Assembly (NCBI GenBank): GCA_041397365.1
Contig: JAWKWT010000001.1
Location: forward strand, 372,001-436,000
Direction of reading: 5' to 3'
Length of the DNA stretch: 64,000 bases
DNA from: P52-10 sp041397365
GTDB lineage: Bacteria; Pseudomonadota; Alphaproteobacteria; Rhizobiales; Xanthobacteraceae
Part shown: positions 35,193 to 45,396 of the stretch, piece after piece
Numbering within the stretch: the stretch's first letter is position 1
Layout of the letters: every line of letters begins with the position of its first letter
Translations under genes and position numbers: made by a program
Notes under the pieces: model-generated
Seen by the model: only the letters and a program-made list of their open reading frames with translations
What the model was told of the DNA's origin: nothing
Database searches by the model: none

Positions 35193-35425
35193 TGGCGGAG
35201 CGGCACCCCCCGATCCGCCGGCTGGCGCTGAGCATCGCGGCGGCGATCAAACCGATCTTCGTCTTCGCATTGCTGAACGCGATGCTGTGCTGGGGCGCGG
35301 CGTGGGTGTTTCGCGACGTCTACGAGTTTTCGATGATCCTGCTGGTGGTGGGATGTCTGCCCATCGTCGTGGCGGTGTGCGCGTATCTGTTTGTTCTGGT
35401 GAACAGGGTCGAGCGGGACCGCTGA
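35189..35425 (+). CDS. Small two-helix membrane protein within the his operon
   Basis: I do not recognise this 78-residue protein. It has a basic N-terminus (MAERHPPIRRLAL), two predicted membrane helices (PIFVFALLNAMLCWGAAWVF and FSMILLVVGCLPIVVAVCAYLFVLV) and a charged C-terminus (NRVERDR). It overlaps hisA by ATGA and ends 20 bp before hisF, so it must be translated with the histidine genes. Its position suggests co-regulation rather than a known histidine step. It could be a small regulatory or stress protein. Confidence 0.72.
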   Translation: MMAERHPPIRRLALSIAAAIKPIFVFALLNAMLCWGAAWVFRDVYEFSMILLVVGCLPIVVAVCAYLFVLVNRVERDR

Positions 35426-35445
35426 GGCCGCCGCGGGAGGAACGG

Positions 35446-36222
35446 ATGTTCAAGGTTCGGGTGATCCCCTGTCTCGACGTCAAGGACGGACGGGTCGTCA
35501 AGGGCGTCAATTTCGTCGATCTGCGCGACGCCGGCGATCCGGTGGAGGCGGCGATCGCCTATGACGCCGCCGGCGCGGACGAATTGTGCTTCCTCGATAT
35601 CGCCGCGAGCCATGAGAACCGCGGCACGATGATGGACGTGGTGCGGCGGACGGCCGAAGCCTGCTTCATGCCGTTGACGGTCGGCGGCGGCGTGCGCACG
35701 GTCGACGATATTCGCGCGCTGCTGCGCGCCGGCGCCGACAAGGTGTCGATCAACACTGCGGCGGTGCATCGGCGCGAATTCGTCAAGGAAGCGGCGGAGA
35801 AGTTCGGCGACCAGTGCATCGTGGTGGCGATCGATGCGAAGCGCGTCAGACGGGCGGGCGGTTCCGACCGCTGGGAAATCTTCACCCATGGCGGGCGCAA
35901 CGCCACCGGCATCGACGCCATCGAGTATGCGCAGGAGGTGGTGGCGCTGGGCGCGGGTGAAATCCTGCTGACCTCGATGGACCGCGACGGCACCCGCCAG
36001 GGCTTCGACATCCCGCTCACCCGCGCGATCGCCGACAGCATCACCGTTCCGGTGATCGCCTCGGGCGGCGTCGGCAATCTCGACCATCTGGTCGAGGGCA
36101 TCCGCGACGGCCGCGCCACGGCCGTTCTGGCGGCCTCGATCTTCCATTTCGGCGAGCACACCATCCGCGCCGCCAAGGAGCACATGCTCCGCGCCGGCCT
36201 GCCGATGCGGCTGGACCCCTGA
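35446..36222 (+). CDS. hisF: Imidazole glycerol phosphate synthase, cyclase subunit
   Basis: HisF uses ammonia from HisH to form imidazole glycerol phosphate and AICAR. The 258-residue TIM barrel has D11 (VIPCLDVKDGRVVKGVNF), LCFLDIAAS, LTVGGGVRTVDD, VSINTAAV, the second catalytic Asp in VVAIDAKR, THGGRNATGIDAIEYA and VIASGGVGNLDHL. ATG 35446 has GGGAGGA five bases upstream. Length is standard. Confidence 0.98.
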   Translation: MFKVRVIPCLDVKDGRVVKGVNFVDLRDAGDPVEAAIAYDAAGADELCFLDIAASHENRGTMMDVVRRTAEACFMPLTVGGGVRTVDDIRALLRAGADKVSINTAAVHRREFVKEAAEKFGDQCIVVAIDAKRVRRAGGSDRWEIFTHGGRNATGIDAIEYAQEVVALGAGEILLTSMDRDGTRQGFDIPLTRAIADSITVPVIASGGVGNLDHLVEGIRDGRATAVLAASIFHFGEHTIRAAKEHMLRAGLPMRLDP

Positions 36223-36287
36223 TTTCTTAATCCTGTCCGGACTTTACGCTCCCCGGCAAGGTCCCGGAGTGATAATAAGGCAAGGTG

Positions 36288-36611
36288 ATGGCGCGCTATA
36301 CGATCTACGATTTGGCTGCAACCATCGACGCCCGCGCGGCCGCGAGCGGCGAAAACTCCTACACGCGCAAGCTTCTCGACAAGGGGCCCGCGCAATGCGC
36401 CAAGAAAATGGGCGAGGAGGCGGTGGAGACCGTGATCGCCGCCGTCAGTGGCGACCGCAACGCGATCATCGCCGAAAGCGCCGATCTGCTCTACCACCTT
36501 CTCGTGACGTTGAAGGCCAGCAATGTCACCCTTGTCGAGGTCGAGGATGCGCTCGGTCAGCGCACCGGCGTGTCCGGCCTCGACGAAAAAGCATCGCGTA
36601 AACGTCTATGA
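36288..36611 (+). CDS. hisE: Phosphoribosyl-ATP pyrophosphatase
   Basis: HisE hydrolyses phosphoribosyl-ATP to phosphoribosyl-AMP. The 107-residue MazG-like protein has SYTRKLLDKGPAQCAKKMGEEAVETVIAA with the metal-binding Glu pairs, and ESADLLYHLLVTL. ATG 36288 is preferred over GTG 36285. HisI is a separate gene not in this window. It overlaps coaA by ATGA. Confidence 0.96.
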   Translation: MARYTIYDLAATIDARAAASGENSYTRKLLDKGPAQCAKKMGEEAVETVIAAVSGDRNAIIAESADLLYHLLVTLKASNVTLVEVEDALGQRTGVSGLDEKASRKRL

Positions 36612-37588
36612 GCAGCGACCTAGCCATGATGGATATGGAAACGCGATCCGAACAGGACCTGACGCCGTATCGTCACTTCTCCCGCGCGGAATGGGCGGCC
36701 AAGCGCGACGACACGCCGATGACGCTGGCGGCGAGCGAGGTCGCGGCGCTGCGCTCGCTGCACGACCGGCTGGACATCCGCGAGGTCGAGGAAATCTATC
36801 TCCCGGTTTCTCGCCTGCTGTCGCTGTATTTCGAGGCGACGCAGCAATTGTTCGTGGCGCAGAAGGAGTTTCTGCATTCGGACGAGGCGAAGATGCCCTA
36901 CATCATCGGCGTCGCCGGCTCTCCCGCAGTCGGCAAGTCGACGACGGCGCGCGTGCTTCAGGCGCTGCTGAAGCGCTGGCCGCCGAAGCCGAAGGTCGAT
37001 CTCGTCACCACCGACGGATTTCTGTATCCGAAGGCGGTGCTTGAGAACGAAGGGCTGATGCAGAAGAAGGGCTTTCCGGAAAGCTACGATCTTGCCTCGC
37101 TGCTGTCGTTCCTGAGCGACATCAAGGCCGGCCGCCGCCCGGTTCGCGCGCCGATCTATTCGCACATCACCTACGACATCATCCCGGATGAATGGGTCTA
37201 TATCGACCGGCCCGACATCCTGATCGTCGAGGGGCTGAACGTGCTTCAGGCTGGACGAATGCCGCGCGACGGCAAGGCCATTCCCTACGTGTCGGACTTC
37301 TTCGACTTCTCGGTTTATATCGACGCCGACGAGCCGGTGCTGCGCAAATGGTATGTCGAGCGGTTTCTGGCGCTGCGCGACACGGCGTTTCACGATCCGC
37401 GGTCCTATTTCGGCCGCTACGCCAACCTCTCCGACAAGGAGGCGACCGACGTCGCGCTGTCGATCTGGAAGCAGATCAACCTCGTCAACCTGCATGAGAA
37501 CATCCTGCCGACGCGGCCGCGCGCGACGCTCATCCTGAAGAAGGCCGCCGATCATGTGGTCGAGAGCGTCGCCCTGCGGAGGCTTTGA
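36608..37588 (+). CDS. coaA: Type I pantothenate kinase
   Basis: CoaA phosphorylates pantothenate, the first and rate-limiting step of CoA synthesis. The 326-residue protein contains YRHFSRAEWA, P-loop GSPAVGKST (104-112), LVTTDGFLYPKAVLE, APIYSHITYDI, DILIVEGLNVLQ and NLHENILPTRPRATLIL. Its start overlaps the hisE stop, joining it to the histidine run. Another CoA gene, coaE, is at 25073. Confidence 0.97.
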   Translation: MSSDLAMMDMETRSEQDLTPYRHFSRAEWAAKRDDTPMTLAASEVAALRSLHDRLDIREVEEIYLPVSRLLSLYFEATQQLFVAQKEFLHSDEAKMPYIIGVAGSPAVGKSTTARVLQALLKRWPPKPKVDLVTTDGFLYPKAVLENEGLMQKKGFPESYDLASLLSFLSDIKAGRRPVRAPIYSHITYDIIPDEWVYIDRPDILIVEGLNVLQAGRMPRDGKAIPYVSDFFDFSVYIDADEPVLRKWYVERFLALRDTAFHDPRSYFGRYANLSDKEATDVALSIWKQINLVNLHENILPTRPRATLILKKAADHVVESVALRRL

Positions 37589-37602
37589 GGGCACAGGGGC
37601 GC

Positions 37603-38553
37603 TCACGCCGCATGGCGCGTCGCCTCCGCGCCAAAATGCTCGATGTAGCGCGCATTGATCGCCGCCACAGGCAGGATCATCAGCACGTCGGTCGTGCCGA
37701 ATTGCCGGTCGATCACCGCGCCGTCGCCGATGAACGCGCCGAGGCGCAGATAGCCCTTGATGAGCGGCGGCAATTCGCGCAGCGCGCGCTTCGCCTCGAT
37801 CGCCTCTTTCGGCATGCGGTTCATGTCGATGGCGCGATGTGGCAAGGCGCTGGCGCGCCATTCCTCCGGCGCGCGGGCGAAATGATGCAGGAACGACAGC
37901 GGCAGCGCGAGGCGTTCCGGGTCGGTGCCTTCAAGGCTGGCGCAGCCGATCATCACGTCGAACCGGTTGCGGCGGACATAGCTCCAGACGCCGTGCCAGA
38001 GCAGTTCCACCGTGCGCTTGGTGCGGTAGGGCGGCAACACGCAGGAACGTCCGAGTTCGAGAAAGCGCAAATGCGGATGGCGTCCGGTCAGTTCCTCGAT
38101 CGCGAATTCGCTCGCGGTGTAGAAGCCGCCATGGCGGTCGGCGATGTCCTGCGGCAGCAGGCGGTAGGTTCCGACCACCGGTGGCTTGCGCGGCAGCCGC
38201 AAAGCGTTGGCCGTGGCGGGCGCATGGTCGATCACCAGAACATGGTCGCAGATGCTGTCGAACGCATCCTTGTCGCGCTGCGCGAGCCGCGTCGCCGCAT
38301 CCGCGATCGCCTGTCCGTCGCGATAGAACACCTTGTAGCGCAGTTTCTGCGCGCGCCTGATGTCCTTGCGCGTCCCGGCGAGCCGTGCCTCCAGGGTGCC
38401 GATACGGCCGAGCACGGACGGCGTTTGCCGGAGCCTTGGCGTCAGCATGCCGGTCGCCGCGCGCCAGGTCGGCCTCAGCCATGCGGCCGGCTCCGCCAGC
38501 GAGCGAACCGGATCTCGGTCGTACATCGGTCGAATCCCCTGCGGCAGAATCAT
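37603..38553 (-). CDS. GNAT-family N-acyltransferase (OlsB-like)
   Basis: This protein resembles L-ornithine N-alpha-acyltransferases (OlsB/hemolysin-like), which make lyso-ornithine lipids from 3-hydroxyacyl-ACP. Family markers are IRRAQKLRYKVFYRDG, DAFDSICDHVLVID, VVGTYRLLPQDIADRHGGFYTASEF, ELGRSCVLPPYRTKRTVELLW, MIGCASLEGTDPE and PPLIKGYLRLGAFIGDGAVIDRQF, which corresponds to the conserved C-terminal block. The 316-residue frame starts at 38553; ATG 38526, with AGGGGA upstream, is an equally good start. No olsA is adjacent, so the exact product is uncertain. It is convergent with coaA. Confidence 0.82.
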   Translation of the reverse strand: MILPQGIRPMYDRDPVRSLAEPAAWLRPTWRAATGMLTPRLRQTPSVLGRIGTLEARLAGTRKDIRRAQKLRYKVFYRDGQAIADAATRLAQRDKDAFDSICDHVLVIDHAPATANALRLPRKPPVVGTYRLLPQDIADRHGGFYTASEFAIEELTGRHPHLRFLELGRSCVLPPYRTKRTVELLWHGVWSYVRRNRFDVMIGCASLEGTDPERLALPLSFLHHFARAPEEWRASALPHRAIDMNRMPKEAIEAKRALRELPPLIKGYLRLGAFIGDGAVIDRQFGTTDVLMILPVAAINARYIEHFGAEATRHAA

Positions 38554-38634
38554 AGGCTGCCTTGCGCGCGATGAGTATGCCCGTTGTATCTACGAAATTG
38601 TGACACGGCGCGATGCGGCCTTGCGGCGCTGCTT

Positions 38635-40882
38635 CTATGCGCCGACCGCGGAGGCCGTTTTGAATCGCTCGATCGCCTCGATCAGATGCGCGCGGTCGAG
38701 CGGCTTGGCCAGATATCCGTCCATGCCGGCGTCGAGACAGGCTTGCCGGTCTTCGCTCTGCGCAGTGGCCGTCAGCGCCAGGATCGGCACGCCGCGCTTG
38801 GCGCGTGCCGTTTCCTCCGCGCGGATCGCGCGCGATCGTTGCCGCTGAGCCCGTCCAGCACCGGCATCTGAACGTCCATCAGGATCAGATCGAACGGGCG
38901 GCCGGCAGCGCTTCGGCTGCGTGGATAGCGTCGAGCGCGGCGGCGCCGGTCGCGGCATGCACCGGCCGGTGCCCGAGCCTGGTCAGTAGCGAAAGCGTCA
39001 GCAGCGCGTTGATCTCGTTGTCCTCCGCCACGAGAATCGAGAGCGCGGCCGGCGTGCCGTCCTGCGGGGCGATTCCGATTCCCGCCGCGTCGATCGCGGG
39101 CATCGCCGCGCCGTCCGTCAGCCGCGCCGCGAGCGTGGCGTGGCGCAGCGGTTTTACGAGATAGTCGGTGTAGCCGTGTTGCCTCAGGGATGCGAGGCGG
39201 GGGCGTGCGCCGGGCTCGATCATGATGAAGCGATGCCGCGTGTGCGTTTGCGCTGCTTGTGCGAGCCGCGCGACGTCGGCCTGTGCGAAGGCGGCGTCGA
39301 CGATGATGCTGTGCCATGCGCGTTCTTGCAGCAGCGCCAGCGCCGCGCCGGGATCGGACACCAGCGAGATTTGCGCGCCCCATTCGCCGAGCCGCCGCGC
39401 CAGCAGCGAGGCTTCGATACCTTGCGAGGCGACGAGCAGAATGAATTGATCGTGCAGGTCGGGCCGTGGCGCGGCGGTCGCCTGACCGGCTCCGGCCAGA
39501 GGCAGCGAGACGGTGAAGGTCGAGCCCGCGCCGACCTCGCTTTGCAGCGAGATGCGGCCGCCCATGCGCCGCACGATCCGCTCGCTGATGCTGAGGCCCA
39601 GCCCGGTGCCGCCATAGGCGCGCGAGGTGCCGGAATCGGCCTGCTCGAATTCCTCGAAGATGCGCGTGCGTGCGTCCGGCGCGATGCCGATGCCGGTGTC
39701 GCGAATGACGAAATCGACGGTGCCAGCCTCCGCGCCGGGTTCCGCGATCAGCGTCACGCCGCCTTGCGACGTGAATTTGACGGCGTTGCCGGCGAGATTC
39801 AGCAGCACCTGACGCAGCCGCGCGGCGTCGCCGGTGACGACCGGCGGCACGCGGTCATCGACATAGCAGGCGATTTCGAGGTGCTTGGCCTGCGCGCGCG
39901 GGGCCAGCAATTCGGTGACCTGTTCGATCAGGTCGCCGAGGCGGAATGGCTGCGCGTCGAGATCGATGCGGCCGGCTTCGATGCGCGAAAAATCGAGCAG
40001 TCCTTCGATCAGCGACAACAGCGCATCGCCCGACGTGCCGATCGCGCGCACATAGGTAGCCTGCTCCGGCGTCAATTGCGTGTCGAGCAACAGCCCGCTC
40101 ATGCCGATGATGCCGTTCAGTGGCGTGCGGATTTCATGCGACGCCATCGCCAGAAATTGCGACTTCGCGCGGTTGGCGGCCTCGGCCTGGTCGCGCGCCT
40201 CGGCCAGCGCCTGCGCGGTGGCGATCCGGTCGGTGACGTCGTGGCCAACGCATTGCAGCAGCGCGGCCGCCGCCGCATCCTGCCGGACCCAGCTTTCGCG
40301 CCAGGCGATCCAGCGCTCGCCCGAAGGCGTGCGGATTTTCTCGTCGCGGCGCTGCGCGCCGTCGGCGTCCAGCACCGGGCCGCTCCGCTCCAGCGGTTCG
40401 AGCGTGAAGTCGGTGCCGAGCAGATTTTCGCGCGCGCGGCCGGCGAGGTCGCAATAGGCGTCGTTGGCGAAGACGATGCGTCGGTCCGAATCGCGCACGA
40501 CCAGGAAATCGCTCTGCGCGACGATCAGGCGCGACGACCGCTCCTCGGCGTCGCTCAGCTCCCAATTGCGGTCCGCCAGCGATTCATTGTGCAGCAGGAG
40601 CTGCCGGAGTTTCTTCCGCATCCGCCGCAGCCGGAAATTCTGGACGGCGATCGCCGCGCAGGCGATGGCGAACAACAGGCTGAGGCCGACGGCGAAGGCG
40701 TGCGGGTTGTAGTTAGCGGCGTCGGAGCGCGCGCCCATGACGAAGCCATAGGCCGCGGTGAAGGCCAGCCACGACAGGAACAGCGCGCGCAGCGCCAGAG
40801 TGAGACGCGGAAAGCGGCGGAACAGCCGTCGCAGACGCAGGCGCGCGCGCAGCAACGGCGTCATCGCTTCGCGTCCGGACAA
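38635..40882 (-). CDS. Hybrid sensor histidine kinase with receiver domain (frame broken)
   Basis: The membrane kinase has two helices near the N-terminus (LALRALFLSWLAFTAAYGFVM and FAVGLSLLFAIACAAIAV), a PAS-type sensor (VVRDSDRRIVFANDAYCDLAG), HisKA with phospho-accepting His in MASHEIRTPLNG, HATPase motifs (NLAGNAVKF, RDTGIGIAPD, GTGLGLSI), a degenerate receiver-like segment (FILLVASQGIEA) and a C-terminal receiver. The last receiver is cut by two indels near 38898 and 38840: VAEDNEINALL is in the long frame, FDLILMDVQMPVLDG with the phospho-Asp in the second, and ILALTATAQSE...GYLAKPLDR in the third. ATG at 40864 is a possible start. No cognate regulator is adjacent. Confidence 0.87.
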
Positions 40883-41012
40883 TCCGCTCGCCCAGGAATG
40901 GTCGCAGCCTGCATCATGGCTTCGAGGATGCGCGAAGCGGCGTTCAAAATGCCTGAACCCGGCGGTGGGCCGCGTCTGCGCGCTGCCGGTATGGTGAAGG
41001 AAAGGTTAGCGG

Positions 41013-41492
41013 CTATCGGTGAATCGCCGGCACGCTGGCGGTGACCATCGCCGCATGTCCGCCACGGACGCCGACGATCAGCGCCGCCGCCTGCCGCAGC
41101 GTGATGCGCTCGGAGGCGACATAGATGCGCAGGTCGGCGCCGTCCTCGCGCGAGAGATGGATCACCGGCTCGCCGAGCGCCGGCGTCGGACTGATCGCCA
41201 CCAGCCGCGTGATGTCGTCGATGGGGCAGGTGTCGCTGCTCGGCAGGCCGTCATCGGCGATGGTCAAATCGGCGACGGCGGGATCGTCGACGATCTGCAC
41301 GCGGACCGTCGCCTCGCGCCGGTCGGCGGTGAAGGAGACAGTGCGCGCGGGCTGCCGCGGCGAGGTCGCGAGCTGCACGGTGGTGAGGCCGGCGGCGATG
41401 CAGGGCGTCGGGGGCGCAGCCGCCCGTTCGCCCCACAGACCGCCGATGATGGCAAGCGACGCCACTGACGTCAGAATTCCGATACGCAACAT
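41013..41492 (-). CDS. Secreted hypothetical protein
   Basis: I do not recognise this 159-residue protein. From ATG 41492 it begins MLRIGILTSVASLAIIGGLWGERAAA, a good signal peptide, so it should be periplasmic. The mature part (TPCIAAGLTTVQLATSPRQPARTVSFTADRREATVRVQIVDDPAVADLTIADD) is beta-rich with two cysteines (TPC and SDTC), which may form a disulfide. The frame can also start at GTG 41501. It lies on the same strand as the hybrid kinase and comM but with larger gaps. No function can be assigned. Confidence 0.65.
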   Translation of the reverse strand: MLRIGILTSVASLAIIGGLWGERAAAPPTPCIAAGLTTVQLATSPRQPARTVSFTADRREATVRVQIVDDPAVADLTIADDGLPSSDTCPIDDITRLVAISPTPALGEPVIHLSREDGADLRIYVASERITLRQAAALIVGVRGGHAAMVTASVPAIHR

Positions 41493-41758
41493 GCGGCACA
41501 CTCACTCTACGAAACGCCTGGACGATGACCGGCTCTCCGATCATGGTTGGCAAAGCGTAAAGGAAAGTCGTTACCGGACCCTTGCCGGCGGGCTTGCGAG
41601 GGGAAATGGCAATGCGGATCCGCCGTCCGGCCTGCGACGAGCGTGCCTCGCAACAGGAATCCGCGGCGCGGGGTTGCGGCGCGAATTCCGGCAGCGGCGT
41701 TGCGGCCCCGTGCGACGCGATGTTGGGCCTGGCGTTACGATCCTTGCGGCGGGTTGAG

Positions 41759-43295
41759 TCAGGCCGCCTGCCTGAACAGATCCGCGAGCGCGTGGGACAG
41801 CGCCTCGGCCAGATGCAACCGGCCGACCCGTGCCGCGCCGTCGAGATCGGCCAGCGTGCGGGCGACGCGCAGCACGCGGTGATAGCCGCGCGCCGACAGC
41901 CGCATGGTTTCGGCCGCCTCGCGCAGCAGCGAAAGCCCCGCATTGTCGGGCCGGGCGATATCCTCCAGCGCGGCGGCCGGCGCTTCGGCATTGGTGCGCA
42001 CATGCGCGAGCTTCAGCGCTGCGAAGCGCTCCGCCTGGATCGCACGGGCGGCGGCCACGCGGGCCGCGACCTCCACCGATCCTTCCGCCGGCGGCGGCAA
42101 AATGAGATCGGCCGCCGTCACCGCCGCGACCTCTATCCGCAGATCGATCCGGTCCATCAGCGGGCCGGAGATGCGCGCCTGATAGTCGGCCGTGCATCGC
42201 TCGTTGCGGCCGCGCTTGCACGCATATGACGGATCGTAAGCCTGCCCGCAGCGGCAGGGATTCATCGCCGCCACCAGCATGAAGCGGGCGGGATAGGTGA
42301 CGCGGTGATTGGCGCGCGAGACGGCGACCTCGCCATTCTCCAGCGGCTGGCGCAAAGCGTCGATCACGCGCGGATCGAATTCCGGCAGTTCGTCGAGAAA
42401 CAGCACGCCGTTATGCGCCAGCGAAATCTCGCCGGGCTTGGCGCGTGCGCCGCCGCCGGTCAGTGCCGCCATGCTGGCGGAATGATGCGGCGCGCGGAAC
42501 GGCCGCGCATTCGTCAGCGCGCCGCCGTCGAGTTCGCCCGCGACCGACGCGACCATGGAGATTTCCAATAGTTCCGCAGGCGAAAGCGGCGGCAGGATCG
42601 ACGGAAGCCTTGCCGCCAGCATCGATTTTCCCGCGCCCGGCGCGCCGACCATGAGCAGGTGGTGTCCGCCGGCGGCGGGCGATCTCCAGCGCCCGCTTGG
42701 CGTTCTCCTGCCCCTTGATGTCGCGCAGATCGAGCAGCGACTTTTCCGCCGCGCGGATTTGCGGCTTCGGCTGCGACAGCACCTGCGTGCCCTTGAAATG
42801 GTTGCAGAGCTGGATCAGCGAGGCGGCGGCGATGATCGACAGATCGGGGCTGGCCCATGCCGCTTCCGCGCCGCAGGCGGCGGGGCAGATCAGGCCTTCG
42901 TCGCGGGCGTGGGCGGCGATCGCCGACGGCAGCACGCCCGCGACCGGCGCGATCGAGCCGTCGAGGCCGAGTTCGCCGAGCACCGTGACGCCGCTCAGCG
43001 CATCGGCGGGGATGGCCCCGATCGCGGCCATCAGCCCGAGCGCGATCGGCAGGTCGTAATGGCTGCCTTCCTTCGGCAGGTCGGCGGGTGCGAGGTTGAC
43101 GGTGATGCGCCGCGCCGGCAGCGCGAGGCCGGAGGCGATCAGCGCCGAGCGGACTCGTTCGCGCGCCTCGGAGACCGCCTTGTCCGGCAGGCCGACGATG
43201 GTGAAGGCTGGCAGGCCCGGCGCGACCTGAACCTGGACATCGACGGTGCGTGCCTCGATACCCTCGAATGCAACCGTTGAGACGTGCTGGACCAT
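41759..43295 (-). CDS. comM: Mg-chelatase-like AAA+ ATPase ComM/YifB (one frameshift)
   Basis: ComM (YifB) is a hexameric AAA+ helicase that promotes branch migration during natural transformation in other bacteria. The N-terminal frame (43295 to about 42680) has TVAFEGIEARTVDVQVQVAPGLPAFTIVGLPDKAVSEARERVRSAL, typical of the Lon-like N-domain. The C-terminal frame (42652-41759) has GAPGAGKSMLAARLPSILPPL, LFLDELPEF, AAMNPCRCG and the C4-type cysteines (CRCG...C...C). The frames join at an extra C in GATCGCCCGCC near 42678; removing it restores ALEIAAAGGHHLLMVGAPG. The rest is conserved, so a sequencing error is likely. Confidence 0.9.
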
Positions 43296-43371
43296 TGTGC
43301 CCCCGTGCCGAGCGGAACCGTAACCGAGCGGCGGCAGGTTGGCAAGAACATTTAGGGAACAGGCACGAAGT

Positions 43372-44325
43372 TCAGCGCTGCCCGGTTTTGACCTTCGCCT
43401 CGATGCTGTCCCAGACCATTGCGGCGATGTCGGGTCCGCCGAGCCGGGCGATGGCGCGGATGCCGGTCGGCGAGGTGACGTTGATCTCGGTGAGGTTGCC
43501 GTCGATCACGTCGATGCCGACCAGCAACTGGCCGCGCGCCTTCAGCGCCGGACCGATCCGCTCGCAGATCTCCCGCTCCCGCGCGGACAGTTCGGTGAAT
43601 TGCGCAGCGCCGCCGCGCACCATGTTGGAGCGCAGATCGTTCTCCGCCGGCACGCGGTTGACCGCGCCCGCGAATTCGCCGTCGACCAGCATGATGCGCT
43701 TGTCGCCATGCTTTACGTTCGGAAGGAATTTCTGGATCACCCAGGGCTCGCGGAACGTCACCGCGAACAGGTCGTAGAGCGAGCCGAAATTCAGGTCCTC
43801 GCGGGTGATGCGGAACACCGCGCCGCCGCCATGGCCGTAAAGCGGCTTCATCACCACGTCGCCATGCTCGGCGCGGAAACTCTTGATCTCGTCGAGGTCG
43901 CGCGAGATCAGCGTCGGCGGCATCAGGTCGATGAACTCCATCACCATGATCTTTTCCGGCGCGTTGCGCACATGCGCCGGATCGTTGACGACGAGCGTCT
44001 TCGGATGGATGCGCTCCAGCATATGCGTGGTGGTGATGTAGGCGAGGTCGAAGGGCGGGTCCTGCCGCAACAGGATCACGTCGAAGGTGCTGAGATTCTC
44101 GCGCCTCGCCTCGCCGAGCGTGAAGTGATCGCCCTCGGTGTCGCGCACGCTGACGGGCTGCACCGTCGCGAAAATCTCGCGGCCGCGCTGGGCGAGCTTG
44201 TCGGGCGTGTAGTAGCTGAGCGCATGTCCGCGCTTCTGCGCTTCCAGCATCATCGCGAAAGTGGAATCGCCGCGGATGTTGATGCGGGCGATGGGGTCCA
44301 TCTGGACGGCGATCTTCAGGCTCAT
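43372..44325 (-). CDS. gshB: Glutathione synthetase
   Basis: GshB joins gamma-glutamylcysteine and glycine using ATP. The 317-residue ATP-grasp enzyme begins MSLKIAVQMDPIARINIRGDSTFAMMLEAQKRGH, with LLRQDPPFDLAYITTTHMLE, VVMKPLYGHGGGAVFRI, FLPNVKHGDKRIMLVDGEF and GIDVIDGNLTEINVTSPTG. Length is standard. In related genomes rsmI-yraN-gshB are adjacent; here an SDR gene on the opposite strand separates gshB from yraN. Confidence 0.97.
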   Translation of the reverse strand: MSLKIAVQMDPIARINIRGDSTFAMMLEAQKRGHALSYYTPDKLAQRGREIFATVQPVSVRDTEGDHFTLGEARRENLSTFDVILLRQDPPFDLAYITTTHMLERIHPKTLVVNDPAHVRNAPEKIMVMEFIDLMPPTLISRDLDEIKSFRAEHGDVVMKPLYGHGGGAVFRITREDLNFGSLYDLFAVTFREPWVIQKFLPNVKHGDKRIMLVDGEFAGAVNRVPAENDLRSNMVRGGAAQFTELSAREREICERIGPALKARGQLLVGIDVIDGNLTEINVTSPTGIRAIARLGGPDIAAMVWDSIEAKVKTGQR

Positions 44326-44507
44326 GCGATGTTCCGGCGTCAGTATTCAAATGATGGGCGCAATCTGTGCGATCCGGCGCGATCTTTCCAGTCTCATTTT
44401 CCGGTCCTATGGCGTTGAATCGCGGCTGGCTCGCTACGGAACGGCATTCGGCTCCAGACGTTTATCGTCGGGTTTGAACGTCAGGCAGCATTCGCCGGAG
44501 AACGAAA

Positions 44508-45380
44508 ATGCCGTCTCCATCCGAAAGCCGGGGAGCATCGGCTGATTCAATCGATGGTGGCCTTCCGCAGGCGTCGTATCACGCGGGTTTGGCAGGGCAG
44601 CCGGCGCTGGTCACCGGCGCGAATTCGGGAATCGGGCGCGCCGTTGCGCTGGGTCTGGCTGCGGCCGGCGCCGATGTCGCCGTGAATTTCGTCACCGATC
44701 CGCAAGCGGCCGACGATGTCGCCCAGCAGATCGTGGCGATGGGGCGGAGGGCGATCACGCTGAAGGCGGATGTCAGCCGCGAGGATGAAGTGGTTGCGAT
44801 GTTCGCCAGGGCGGTCGATCACTTCAAAACCCTGCATATCGTCTGCAACAATGCTGGCTTGCAGCGCGACGCGTCGCTCGAGGATATGACGCTCGATCAG
44901 TGGAACGAGGTTATCGGTGTCAATCTGACCGGGCAGTTTCTGTGTTCGCGCGAGGCGGCGCGCGAATTCAAGCGTCGCGGCGTTGTCGCGGACGTCTCCG
45001 TGGCGGCAGGCAAGATCATCTGCATCAGCTCCGTGCATCAGGAAATTCCCTGGGCGGGTCATGCCAATTATGCCGCGTCGAAAGGCGGGGTCATGATGTT
45101 CATGAAAAGCATCGCACAGGAGCTTGCCTCGCACCGCATTCGCATCAACAGCATCGCGCCCGGCGCGATCAGAACACCAATCAACAGGGCTGTATGGGAC
45201 ACGGCGAACGCGTACCGGGCGCTGATGAACCTCGTCCCGTACAAGCGTATCGGCGAGCCGGAGGATGTTGCGCGCGCCGCAGCGTGGCTGGCCTCGGATG
45301 CAGCGGATTATATCACCGGCTCGACGCTGTTCGTGGACGGTGGAATGACGCTCTTTCCGGGCTTTGCCACCGGTGGATAG
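44508..45380 (+). CDS. Short-chain dehydrogenase/reductase (glucose 1-dehydrogenase-like)
   Basis: This 290-residue classical SDR should reduce or oxidise an alcohol or sugar with NAD(P)H. It has TGANSGIG (36-43) for cofactor binding, NNAG (114-117), catalytic Ser near 174-175, Y188 and K192 in YAASKGG, and the C-terminal AAWLASDAADYITGSTLFVDGGMTL seen in glucose 1-dehydrogenase-like SDRs. About 25 extra residues precede the Rossmann fold. ATG 44508 has GGAG upstream. It lies in the opposite direction between gshB and yraN, suggesting later insertion. Substrate is unknown. Confidence 0.88.
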   Translation: MPSPSESRGASADSIDGGLPQASYHAGLAGQPALVTGANSGIGRAVALGLAAAGADVAVNFVTDPQAADDVAQQIVAMGRRAITLKADVSREDEVVAMFARAVDHFKTLHIVCNNAGLQRDASLEDMTLDQWNEVIGVNLTGQFLCSREAAREFKRRGVVADVSVAAGKIICISSVHQEIPWAGHANYAASKGGVMMFMKSIAQELASHRIRINSIAPGAIRTPINRAVWDTANAYRALMNLVPYKRIGEPEDVARAAAWLASDAADYITGSTLFVDGGMTLFPGFATGG

Positions 45381-45396
45381 GCGTCGGCCCGAAAAG

